A stretch of DNA of 64,000 nucleotides from Labrenzia sp. R4_2 (GTDB lineage Bacteria > Pseudomonadota > Alphaproteobacteria > Rhizobiales > Stappiaceae). Below the pieces are notes generated by a model. It was not told where the DNA came from. It ran no database searches and saw only the letters and a program-made list of their open reading frames with translations. Shown piece after piece: positions 8,374 to 16,285 of this stretch. The position numbers and the translations under genes are program-made. The DNA is taken from the NCBI RefSeq assembly GCF_017743865.1, contig NZ_JAGHRJ010000003.1, positions 496,001 to 560,000 of the forward strand, given 5' to 3'. The stretch's first letter is position 1; every line of letters starts with the position of its first letter.

Positions 8374-8910
8374 ATGGCAACGATCTACAAAGACGGTGAA
8401 TTCGTCGAGGAAACCTGGGTCAGGGCAGACAGTGAAACCGGTCCGGCTGCGGACGGGGATTTACTGGTCCCGGTGTCGCTGTTCCTTGAAGCGCCGGAAG
8501 CATACCTGAGCCGCGCCGGGAAAACCGCGTTGGTGGTCGAGGCCGGGGAAAAAGTCGGACTTGCCGCCGAATATCTGGACAGGTTTGCCTATGTCGCGGT
8601 GGCTTTTCCGAGCTTCGCCGATGGCCGTGGGTTCTCCACCGCCCGAGACCTGCGGGAGCACCTGAACTATCAGGGCGATATCCGTGCGGTCGGCAGCTAC
8701 ATCCTGGACCAAGTGCCGCTCGCCCGCCGTTGCGGCGTCTCAAGCTTTGAGATTTCCAAGCCGGAAGTTCTGAAAGCCCTGAAAGCTGGAGAATGGCCGG
8801 AAGTCACCAAGTACCTGCAACCGGCTTTCGGCTCGATCGAAGAAATCCCGGAAGGCACCCGGCCCTGGGCCCGCCGCTCGCACCGCGACGTAGCCATCGC
8901 GGCGGAATAG
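8374..8910 (+). CDS. DUF934 protein of the sulfur assimilation operon
   Basis: A 178-residue protein of the DUF934 family (ATIYKDGEFVEETWVRADS at the start; VAVAFPSFADGRGFSTARDLR and GDIRAVGSYILDQVPLARRCGVSSF in the core). The family is nearly always found with cysI/cysH and is often labelled an oxidoreductase, though no activity is certain. No cofactor motif can be seen. In many relatives it precedes cysH; here it follows cysH, closing the operon 35 bases downstream. A terminator follows. Confidence 0.85.
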   Translation: MATIYKDGEFVEETWVRADSETGPAADGDLLVPVSLFLEAPEAYLSRAGKTALVVEAGEKVGLAAEYLDRFAYVAVAFPSFADGRGFSTARDLREHLNYQGDIRAVGSYILDQVPLARRCGVSSFEISKPEVLKALKAGEWPEVTKYLQPAFGSIEEIPEGTRPWARRSHRDVAIAAE

Positions 8911-8938
8911 CGGCGTGAACATTGAGCACTGATAAAAG

Positions 8939-8974
8939 AGACCGGGTCAGCGCTGCTGCCCCGGTCTTTTTATT
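8939..8974 (+). terminator. Terminator of the cys operon
   Basis: Stem AGACCGGG / CCCGGTCT with a long loop (TCAGCGCTGCTGC), then TTTTTATT. It lies about 30 bases after the DUF934 stop and just before the convergent beta-lactamase stop. Confidence 0.8.
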
Positions 8975-8976
8975 CA

Positions 8977-9858
8977 TTCAAAGCTCGCCTTAAAGGCTGC
9001 GCCGATCTCGGCTATGGCCTTGTTCCGGGCTTGGAACTCTGCCTCATTTTCGGTGACATAAACAGCAAGAGCGACGGGCGTGTGGTTGGGCGGCCAGATG
9101 ATCGCAATGTTGCCGCGGGAACCATAAGCTCCGGCACCTGTCTTGTCCCCGATGCGCCAGTCATGCGGCAGGCCTGCACGAAGCGTTGCATCACCGACCT
9201 TGTTCGCCTCTAGCCATTCCATCAGGTGTTTGCGGGACGATGCACTCAACTCATCCGAAAACAGAACCTTGTAGAGAGACTGCGCTGCAGCCACTGGTGT
9301 GGTGGTATCGCGTGGGTCTCCCGGAGTTCCTTCGTTCAAGCTCGGCTCATAGCGGTCCAGGCGGGTGACGTCATCGCCGATGGAGCGCATGTAGGTCGTC
9401 ACCCCGATCGGACCGCCAAGTTCCTCCAGAATGATATTCGCAGATGTGTTGTCGCTTATCGTGATGGTCGCCTCGCAGTGATCGGCGAGAGTCATATCCG
9501 CTGTGTTGATATGTTTTTCGGTGACCGGCGAAAAAGAGACGATCATATCGCTGGTGATTATGCTGCGTTGATCGAGCCTGCTCTGCTTCTTGTCGACCCG
9601 GTCCAGCAGTGCCGCGCAGGCGAAGGCCTTCATGGTGCTGTTCATTGGGAACCGATCGTCGCCATTGTAGTTCCAGTTCAGCTCGCTGGCCGGATCGAAG
9701 ACGGCAACGCCAATACGGGTGTTCAAACGGCTTTCAATCGCCTTGGCAGCTTTGGCAAGAGGCGCCGGATCGAACTCTGGTCCACCGGAATACGCTGATC
9801 CTTGAAAAGCCAGAAACAAAGCAGCTGCGCCCAACGTGAGCGCTTTGGGAAACGTCAT
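8977..9858 (-). CDS. Class A beta-lactamase (serine, periplasmic)
   Basis: It hydrolyses the beta-lactam ring in the periplasm. All class A signatures are present: STMK with Ser74 and Lys77 (Ambler S70xxK73), SDN in ISDNTSAN (Ambler 130), the omega-loop ExxLN in EPSLNEG (Ambler Glu166) and KTG in GDKTGAG (Ambler 234). The ATG at 9858 gives a signal peptide (MTFPKALTLGAAALFLAFQG); the longer frame to 9948 has no support. The mature enzyme is about 270 residues, usual for the class. It is divergent from an AmpR-type regulator, so it is probably inducible. Its spectrum cannot be judged here. The stop codon lies within about 8974-8979. Confidence 0.93.
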
Positions 9859-10012
9859 GAGAAGTGTCCATTCGTATTCAATGATGGGGCTCCAGCCGCG
9901 GTTCTGAAGCAATGCCGATCGGTAGAGAGGACTATGATCGCAGCTCAAGGGATCGACAAATGATGGTTTCTCTGGTTAGGCATGAGCAAAACTTAGTCTT
10001 GGATAAGACCGC
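9859..10012. promoter_or_regulatory. bla-ampR divergent promoter region
   Basis: 154 bases separate the start codons of the beta-lactamase and the AmpR-type regulator. In known AmpR systems the regulator binds one site in this spacer and controls both genes. A TTAGGCATGAGCAAAACTTAG region close to the regulator start (about 9977-9997) has LysR-type T-N11-A spacing, but I see no clean dyad and do not claim the exact site. Confidence 0.45.
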
Positions 10013-10885
10013 ATGAATATTTCGCAATTGCCATTGAACGCTCTTCGGGTCTTTGAAGCATCTGCGCGCCTTGGCAGTTTCACAAAGGCGGGCATGGAAC
10101 TGCGGGTATCCCAGACCGCCGTCAGCCATCAGGTAAAGTCGCTTGAAGCAATTCTCGGTGTGTCGCTGTTTGACAGATTGCCACGTGGTGTCGTGCTGAC
10201 AGATGAAGGCCAAACACTTCTACCAGTTCTAAGCGATGCCTTTGGCCGAATGAGTGCAACGCTTAGCCGCTTTGAACATGGCAATTTTCAAGAGGTGCTC
10301 ACGATCGGCGTGGTATCTACTTTCGCTTATGGCTGGCTGATTGATCGGCTCTTTGATTTTTCGCAGGCTTACCCCGATGTCGATGTGCGGCTGAAGACCA
10401 ACAACAACCGCGCCGATTTTCTTGAAGATGGCCTCGACTATTTTATCCGGTTTGGAGATGGGGCCTGGCACAGCACCAATGCGCTTCAGTTGATGAATGC
10501 GCCTTTGTCTCCGGTTTGCGCACCTTCAATGGCGGAAGCCCTGAAGTCACCCGCTGACCTAAAGGCTGCTCCGCTCTTGCGGTCGTACAGGTTAGATGAA
10601 TGGAGCCGGTGGTTTGAGGCGGTAAAGGTCGAACCGCCGAGTATTAGAGGTTGGATGTTTGATTCATCGGTGACAATGGCTGCCGCTGCTGCGAAAGGCG
10701 CAGGTGTTGCGCTTGTACCCGTGACGATGTTTCGGGAGGAGTTGGAGACGGGCCGGCTAAACCAGCCATTCCCGCAAACAGTATCGCTTGGCCGCTACTG
10801 GTTGACCTGGTTGAAATCCCGCAATGAAACGCTGGCGATGCGTCAGTTTAGGGATTGGATCGAAGAGCAGGCTTCAGCTACCTGA
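10013..10885 (+). CDS. ampR: AmpR-type LysR regulator of the beta-lactamase
   Basis: A 290-residue LysR regulator: winged helix-turn-helix at about 8-65 (LGSFTKAGMELRVSQTAVSHQV) and a ligand-binding domain after about 90. Several blocks match the AmpR subfamily closely rather than generic GcvA: LLPVLSDAFGRMSATL, GLDYFIRFGDGAWHST, APLLRSYRLDEWSRW, MFDSSVTMA and LGRYWLTWLKSR. AmpR senses cell-wall muropeptides and derepresses beta-lactamase. It lies divergently to a class A enzyme, the classic arrangement. Its stop codon sits inside an 11-bp hairpin (10867-10892). Confidence 0.85.
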   Translation: MNISQLPLNALRVFEASARLGSFTKAGMELRVSQTAVSHQVKSLEAILGVSLFDRLPRGVVLTDEGQTLLPVLSDAFGRMSATLSRFEHGNFQEVLTIGVVSTFAYGWLIDRLFDFSQAYPDVDVRLKTNNNRADFLEDGLDYFIRFGDGAWHSTNALQLMNAPLSPVCAPSMAEALKSPADLKAAPLLRSYRLDEWSRWFEAVKVEPPSIRGWMFDSSVTMAAAAAKGAGVALVPVTMFREELETGRLNQPFPQTVSLGRYWLTWLKSRNETLAMRQFRDWIEEQASAT

Positions 10886-10892
10886 AGCCTGC
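10867..10892. other. Hairpin between convergent ampR and aminotransferase
   Basis: Perfect 11-bp stem GCAGGCTTCAG / CTGAAGCCTGC with a 4-base loop. It includes the ampR stop codon and ends 10 bases before the convergent aminotransferase stop. No T-run follows on either strand, so it may protect mRNA ends or stop transcription with Rho. Confidence 0.5.
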
Positions 10893-10901
10893 CCGATGGT
10901 G

Positions 10902-12296
10902 TCACCCCATCCACCCGTCGCGCTTCAAGATGCGGTAGGTATCGTTCAGCGTTTTTTCGGCTGTTGCGACAAGATGATCCGCCTCTTCGTGGGACAGCAC
11001 CAAAGGCGGTGAAATGATCATGCTGTCACGAACGGCGCGCATCACCATCCCATGCTCAAATGAAACATCGCGGCACAACGTGCCGGGCACGCCGACATCT
11101 GAGAACTTCTTGGTCGGGTTCTTTTTGTCCGGCACCAATTCCAGAGCGCCGACCAAACCGGTCATGCGCGCTTCGCCAACAAGTTCATGCTCGCCGAGTT
11201 TCAGCCAACGTTCCTTTAGGTACGGACCAATATCGGTCTTCACCCGGTCCACCAGTCCTTCGCGTTCAATGATTTCCAAATTTGCGAGCGCAGCTGCAGC
11301 GCAGACCGGATGTCCTGAATAGGTGTAGCCGTGGTTGAAGTCATCACCGGCCAGCATCAACCCTTCGACGACGCGGTCAGAAACCAGAACACCGCCCATC
11401 GGCAGATAGCCGGACGTCAGACCTTTGGCGATGGGCATAAGATCCGGCTTTATGCCGTAGTAGGAGGATCCGAACCATTCTCCCAAACGGCCGAAGCCGC
11501 AAATGACCTCATCCGACACAAACAGTATGTCGCGTTCCTCAAGGATGCGCTTGATCTCAGGCCAGTAGGTTTCCGGCGGGATGATAACGCCGCCCGCACC
11601 CTGAATGGGTTCTGCAATGAAGGCCGCGACCCTGTCCTCGCCAATCTGATCGATGGCTTCCTCAAGTTTGCGGGCCACATGAACGCCGAAGTCTTCGGGG
11701 CTCATGTCCTGTCCTTCGCCAAACCAGTAGGGCTGGTCGATGTGATGGACACCTGAAACGGGCAGATCCCCTTGTGCGTGCATGGCTTTCATACCGCCAA
11801 GGCTGGTGCCAGCGAGGGTCGAACCGTGATAGCCGTTCCATCGGCCGATGATCACCTTTTTGTCCGGCTTGCCCATCTTGTCCCAATAGGTGCGCACCAT
11901 GCGGAACACAGTGTCGTTCGCTTCCGAGCCGGACGAGCAATAGAACACGGTGTTGATGTGATCGGGAGCAAGCTTGGCGAGTTTTTCCGACAAAGCGATT
12001 GCAGGTGGGTGGGTCGTTTTGAAGAACGTGTTGTAATAGGCCAGCTCGTTCATCTGTTTGGTCACAGCTTCGGTGATTTCCGAGCGGCCGTGTCCGACCT
12101 GCACGCACCAAAGACCTGCCATGCCATCGAGGATCTTGTTGCCGTTGGAATCCGTCAACCAGACACCATCTGCGCTGGTGATCACCCGGCTGCCTTCGGC
12201 ATTAAGCGATTTCATGTCCGAAAAAGGGTGCCAATGGTGTGCGGCGTCCAGTTCCTGAAGCGCCTTGGTCGGATAGATGTTGGAATGGGCAGTCAT
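10902..12296 (-). CDS. spuC: Putrescine (diamine)-pyruvate aminotransferase, class III
   Basis: A PLP-dependent class III aminotransferase, 464 residues. PLP Lys is Lys291 in the IAKGLTSGY motif; the FVSDEVICGFGR Asp and the SSGSEANDT phosphate loop are also present. N-terminal HHWHPFSDMKSL is typical of the SpuC/omega-amino acid:pyruvate group. It would move an amino group from putrescine or a similar amine to pyruvate, giving 4-aminobutanal and alanine. The ATG at 12296 is preferred because family similarity starts at once. It lies 26 bases downstream of the gamma-glutamylputrescine synthetase gene, so both probably form one operon under the GntR-linked palindrome. Exact amine is inferred from context. 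Confidence 0.85.
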   Translation of the reverse strand: MTAHSNIYPTKALQELDAAHHWHPFSDMKSLNAEGSRVITSADGVWLTDSNGNKILDGMAGLWCVQVGHGRSEITEAVTKQMNELAYYNTFFKTTHPPAIALSEKLAKLAPDHINTVFYCSSGSEANDTVFRMVRTYWDKMGKPDKKVIIGRWNGYHGSTLAGTSLGGMKAMHAQGDLPVSGVHHIDQPYWFGEGQDMSPEDFGVHVARKLEEAIDQIGEDRVAAFIAEPIQGAGGVIIPPETYWPEIKRILEERDILFVSDEVICGFGRLGEWFGSSYYGIKPDLMPIAKGLTSGYLPMGGVLVSDRVVEGLMLAGDDFNHGYTYSGHPVCAAAALANLEIIEREGLVDRVKTDIGPYLKERWLKLGEHELVGEARMTGLVGALELVPDKKNPTKKFSDVGVPGTLCRDVSFEHGMVMRAVRDSMIISPPLVLSHEEADHLVATAEKTLNDTYRILKRDGWMG

Positions 12297-12322
12297 TAAA
12301 GGATGCTCCGGAAGAAGGCCAA

Positions 12323-13729
12323 TCACACGTTCAGCAGAAGGTATTCCCGCTCCCACGGGCTGATTACCGACATGAAGGTTTCGAATTCTTCGTATTTGAT
12401 GGCGCGGTAAGTCGCGACGAACTTCTCTCCGAAAACCTCGATCATGTCCTCAGAGTTTTCGAACAAAGTAAGGGCTTCCGGCAAACCGCGCGGCAGGGAC
12501 TTGGTAAGCTCGGTGCAATCATCCATGCGCGGAGCGTCGGGTTTCAGACCTTTGACAATCCCGAGATAGCCGCAGGCCAGAGATGCCGCGATTGCAAGGT
12601 AAGGGTTTGCGTCAGAGCCGGGGATGCGATTTTCCAGGCGCCGCGCATCCGGGCTTGAATAAGGCACGCGTAGGCCGACCGTCCGGTTGTCATAGCCCCA
12701 ATACACGTTGACCGGCGAGGTCGAGGTCTTTGAGAACCGGCGGTAGGAATTAACGAATGGTGCCATGATTGGTGTCACCTGCGGCAGATACACTTGGTGT
12801 CCGGCAATGAACGAGAGGAACGCTTCGGTTTCCATGCCGTTTTCGCCGGCGAAAATGTTTTGGCCGGTTTCCTTGTCGATCACCGATTGGTGGATGTGCA
12901 TCGCAGACCCAGGCTGGTTCGACATTGGTTTCGACATGAAGGTCGCATACATATCGTGGCGCAGCGCCGCTTCCCGGATCGTCCGCTTAAACAGGAAGAC
13001 CTGATCTGCAAGCTCCAGAGGATTGCCGTGACGCAGATTGATTTCCATCTGCGCCGCACCCTCCTCATGGATCATCGTGTCGATTTCCAGCCCCTGCTGT
13101 TCGGACAGGTCATAGATGTCGTCGATCAAGTCGTCGAATTCGTTGAGGGCCGAAATCGAATAGGACTGACGGCCGACCTCAGGACGGCCGGAGCGGCCTG
13201 TCGGCGGTTCCAGCGGATAGTCGGGATCGGTGTTGGGACGAACCAAATAGAATTCGATCTCGGGGGCGACAACCGGCTGCCAGCCTTTGTCTTCATAAAG
13301 TTTCAGAATGCGCTTCAGGACATTTCGCGGCGCCGTCTCTACGGGCGCACCTTCCCGCGTGTAGGCATCGTGAATGAGCTGTGCCGTCGGATCGCTTTCC
13401 CAAGGGACTGTTGTCAGAGTTGAATAATCGGCCCGGAAATAGAGGTCGCCGTCAGTCGGGTTGTGCTGGAAGCGCTCGTCGTCCTCCGGGTAGTCGCCGG
13501 AGATCGTCTGCGCGAAGATCGACGCAGGCATGGTCATGACAGGGCCGGAAAAGAATTTTTCCGTCGGCATCATCTTGCCCCGGGCAACGCCCGCTAGGTC
13601 CGGAACGATACACTCGATATCCTGAATGTTCCGATGGTTGAGCCAATCCCGCGCGGCATCAACGTTTGAAACACCGCGGAGACTTTCATCCTTGTGCGGG
13701 GTCGAATTGGCAGGTGGGGTATCAGTCAC
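12323..13729 (-). CDS. puuA: Gamma-glutamylputrescine synthetase (glutamine synthetase family)
   Basis: A 468-residue glutamine synthetase fold protein. The start block DIECIVPDLAGVARGKMMPTEKF is diagnostic for PuuA/SpuI-type ligases that join glutamate to putrescine using ATP. Later glutamine synthetase motifs are kept: PEIEFYL, the EGAAQMEINL strand, MHIHQS and NRTVGLRVP, plus an ARRLENRIPGSDANPYL block. It starts with GTG (13729) behind GGAG at 6 bases. It leads the leftward operon with the aminotransferase. An 18-bp palindrome lies 102 bases upstream. Biosynthetic GlnA is less likely because of the polyamine context. Confidence 0.85.
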   Translation of the reverse strand: MTDTPPANSTPHKDESLRGVSNVDAARDWLNHRNIQDIECIVPDLAGVARGKMMPTEKFFSGPVMTMPASIFAQTISGDYPEDDERFQHNPTDGDLYFRADYSTLTTVPWESDPTAQLIHDAYTREGAPVETAPRNVLKRILKLYEDKGWQPVVAPEIEFYLVRPNTDPDYPLEPPTGRSGRPEVGRQSYSISALNEFDDLIDDIYDLSEQQGLEIDTMIHEEGAAQMEINLRHGNPLELADQVFLFKRTIREAALRHDMYATFMSKPMSNQPGSAMHIHQSVIDKETGQNIFAGENGMETEAFLSFIAGHQVYLPQVTPIMAPFVNSYRRFSKTSTSPVNVYWGYDNRTVGLRVPYSSPDARRLENRIPGSDANPYLAIAASLACGYLGIVKGLKPDAPRMDDCTELTKSLPRGLPEALTLFENSEDMIEVFGEKFVATYRAIKYEEFETFMSVISPWEREYLLLNV

Positions 13730-13830
13730 GCGAGGCTCCAGAGATTCTTGTCCGTGATCGGCGGACCCGAACAGCCGTGAAAATCACGAATTGGCTGCTG
13801 TTCAATGTCTATCCAAATGCCGTCAGGACT

Positions 13831-13848
13831 ATTTTGTGATCACAAAAT
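13831..13848. promoter_or_regulatory. Perfect 18-bp palindrome, GntR/FCD operator candidate
   Basis: ATTTTGTGATCACAAAAT is perfectly self-complementary. It lies in the 139-base gap between the GntR gene and the leftward puuA-spuC operon, 102 bases before puuA. GT-N-AC half sites with AT-rich flanks fit FadR-subfamily GntR operators. The same GTGATCAC core recurs at 14645-14652 on the other side of the regulator gene. Confidence 0.65.
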
Positions 13849-13868
13849 GACACAAGGTTGAGCCGGGA

Positions 13869-14579
13869 TCAACTGGGCTGTTCGCCTTGGAGAATTTCCC
13901 GGCCAAGGAGGCCCATGCCATCAGCGATGTCTGCCGTGATCGCTTCTCTCAATGCTGGGGCGTCTTGCATCTCGATCGCATGAATGGCGGCCTTGTGCTG
14001 GTCGATCAAATTCACCGTGCCGACCCGCCCGTAGACGGTGCGCATGAAGGGGGCGAACTGGAGCCAAAGACTATCGATCAGCGGCAACAAAACACGGGAG
14101 CCGGATGCTCGATAGATATGGAAGTGAAAGCCGTGGTTCAGCCGCATGTAGGCCTCCGCATCGCCGGAGTTCAGCCGCACGTCAATGTCGTCATCAATGC
14201 GCCTCAGTTCCGCAATGTCGTCGGAACTAAGGTGGGGCATGGCGCGTACGGCCAGTTCCGGCTCGAGCAGGAGACGGGCCATCAACACCTCGTCAAATCG
14301 CTCCGGTGTCATGTCGGGAACCTGGATGCGCCCATTGGGTTTGACTTCAAGAGCGTTTTCAGCAGCGAGCCGTTGAAGCACCTCGCGCACCGGCATCGGG
14401 CTGACCCCGAGTTCGGCCGCAAGACCCCGCAGCGTTACCGCCTTTCCGGGAATAAACCGTCCGGTCAGCAGGCCAGACCGCACAGCGATATCCACTTGAT
14501 CGCGGGTTGCGCTGCGCGCTGAAGCGGTCGTTTGGGTCTTCTCAGGACCTGCATTGAGTGCGGAGCGCCGGACCGGCAA
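13869..14579 (-). CDS. GntR-family (FCD) regulator of polyamine catabolism
   Basis: A 236-residue FadR-subfamily regulator. The winged helix-turn-helix is at about 30-95 (LRGLAAELGVSPMPVREVLQRLAAE) and an FCD ligand domain follows (about 110-230) with Asp/His metal-site residues (RLNHGFHFHIYRASG). It starts with TTG at 14579; GAAGGA 8 bases upstream supports this. It sits between the leftward puuA-spuC operon and the rightward ligase/transport genes, and a GTGATCAC palindrome lies on each side. It probably represses both arms and itself. The inducer may be a polyamine or a degradation product; that is not shown by sequence. Confidence 0.85.
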   Translation of the reverse strand: MPVRRSALNAGPEKTQTTASARSATRDQVDIAVRSGLLTGRFIPGKAVTLRGLAAELGVSPMPVREVLQRLAAENALEVKPNGRIQVPDMTPERFDEVLMARLLLEPELAVRAMPHLSSDDIAELRRIDDDIDVRLNSGDAEAYMRLNHGFHFHIYRASGSRVLLPLIDSLWLQFAPFMRTVYGRVGTVNLIDQHKAAIHAIEMQDAPALREAITADIADGMGLLGREILQGEQPS

Positions 14580-14641
14580 TAGTTACATCCTTCTTCGCTG
14601 GATTTGCGATTTCATAGCGATTGTCTTGACAGTCTAGCTAG

Positions 14642-14655
14642 AAAGTGATCACATT
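14642..14655. promoter_or_regulatory. Second GTGATCAC operator candidate
   Basis: AAAGTGATCACATT holds the perfect 8-bp core GTGATCAC (14645-14652) shared with the palindrome at 13831-13848, with one flank mismatch. It lies between the GntR gene (start 14579) and the second ligase gene (start 14726), so it could control both. Confidence 0.55.
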
Positions 14656-14725
14656 TTTTTCGATATCGCAATCATAAGCTGGTGGTCCAAAGAACCAACA
14701 AGGCCAGCAGAAACACAGGACGTAA

Positions 14726-16114
14726 ATGAACGAGCTTCCTCACCAGATTCTGGAACATCCGGCGGAGCCCGGTTGGAAGTCGGCTTTCGAAGCCTTTTTG
14801 GAAGAACATCCAGACTTGGATACACTCGAAGTAGTTCTGCCGGATACGAACGGGGTTCTACGCGGAAAATGGCTGCCCGGAAAAGCGCTGGCGAAAGTCT
14901 TCGAAGGCGGCGTCGCGTTTCCTTATTCCCTGTTCGGGCTGGACGTGTGGGGCCGGGAAGTTGAAGCGACCGGTATGCACCTGGAAACTGGCGACAAGGA
15001 TGGTGTGTGCTGGCCAATTCCGGAATCTCTTAAGCTCGTCCCGTGGGCGGATCGGAAGACTGCTCAGGTGCTGTTGTCGATGTACGACCGCGATGGTGAA
15101 CCTTTCCTCGCTGATCCGCGGCATGTTCTTGAAAACACCGTGGCGCAGATGAAGGAAGAGTTCGGCGTTACAGCCACTTGTGCCTTTGAGCTGGAATTTT
15201 ATCTTTTCGAGGAGAGTGACGGCGATTGGACGGAGCAGCCAAAGCCCCTGTTCTCGACCCATCTCGGTCCGGCGCGGCAAAACATGTATGCGCTGTCTGA
15301 TCTGGAAGCGTTGTTGCCTGTTGTTGATGACCTGCGCAAGGCTTGTGAGGCGCAAGGCATTCCGGCAGACGCTGCTGTGTCGGAGGCCGCGCCTGGACAG
15401 TTTGAATTGAACTTGCATCACCGGAACAACCCGCTTTTGGCTGCCGATGATGTCGTGCTTCTTCGCCGCCTTGTCGCCGGCGTTGCTCGAAAACATGAAC
15501 TCAAAGCGTCCTTCATGGCCAAGCCATTTGTGGAATGGCCCGGCAACGGCATGCATGTGCACGTCTCTATGGAAGATGACAACGGCAACTTGTTTGCAGA
15601 TCCGGAACATGGCCGCGAGAGGCTCGGGTATGCGATCAATGGCTTGTTGAAGACGATGCCGGAAGCTCTGTTGCTTTTCATTTCAACATTCAACGGGTTC
15701 CGGCGCATGCAGCCGGGATCCTATGCTCCGGCATCAATCTGCTGGGGGTTTGATAACCGCTCTGTAGCTTTACGGGTTCCCGCTTCTTCTCCAGAGGCCG
15801 CACGCGTGGAGCACCGGATTGCAGGCGCGGATGCCAATCCATATCTGGTTCTCACCGGGATCCTTGCAGGCATGATGGAGGGGCTGCGTCTGAAGAAAGA
15901 TCCACCGGCGGCAGTAACGGGTAATGCGTATGAAAAGCGCAAAAAACGCCTGACGCCTTGGATGGACGAAGCCATTGATGCGTTTGAGGCTTCCAAATTG
16001 ATGAAGAAGGCGGTCGGTCCTGAAATGCATAAAGTTCTGACGGAAATAAAACGGGAAGAATTGAACGAGTTCGGCCGTGAAATTTCCTCACTCGAACGAC
16101 AGACATATCTATAA
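14726..16114 (+). CDS. Second gamma-glutamylpolyamine synthetase-like ligase
   Basis: A 462-residue glutamine synthetase family protein, only distantly like the puuA product. It has LEVVLPDTNGVLRGKWLPG near residue 35, CAFELEFYLFE (metal-binding Glu), EAAPGQFELNLHH, GNGMHVHVS and NRSVALRVPASS. This is the SpuB/SpuI group of ligases that gamma-glutamylate amines, rather than housekeeping GlnA. It may take a different polyamine from its paralog, or one copy may serve agmatine or another amine. Start ATG at 14726. The transporter binding protein follows after about 170 bases on the same strand. Confidence 0.8.
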   Translation: MNELPHQILEHPAEPGWKSAFEAFLEEHPDLDTLEVVLPDTNGVLRGKWLPGKALAKVFEGGVAFPYSLFGLDVWGREVEATGMHLETGDKDGVCWPIPESLKLVPWADRKTAQVLLSMYDRDGEPFLADPRHVLENTVAQMKEEFGVTATCAFELEFYLFEESDGDWTEQPKPLFSTHLGPARQNMYALSDLEALLPVVDDLRKACEAQGIPADAAVSEAAPGQFELNLHHRNNPLLAADDVVLLRRLVAGVARKHELKASFMAKPFVEWPGNGMHVHVSMEDDNGNLFADPEHGRERLGYAINGLLKTMPEALLLFISTFNGFRRMQPGSYAPASICWGFDNRSVALRVPASSPEAARVEHRIAGADANPYLVLTGILAGMMEGLRLKKDPPAAVTGNAYEKRKKRLTPWMDEAIDAFEASKLMKKAVGPEMHKVLTEIKREELNEFGREISSLERQTYL

Positions 16115-16285
16115 GCCAACCGGAAAACGAACATAAGCTAAGCAGGCTTGCCCAAAATCGACTCTGGACAAAAATACCGTGCGTGGCAAAGTTCGCGTCA
16201 AACCAAAGGGAACCGCAAACGGTTGTCGCCTTTTGCAAAAAGATGACGGTCAACGTCCTCCGAAACAAGACAGGGGAACATGAAT

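Noticed and set aside
9977..9997. Exact AmpR binding site
   Set aside because: T-N11-A spacing occurs but is too easy to find by chance and no clear dyad supports it.
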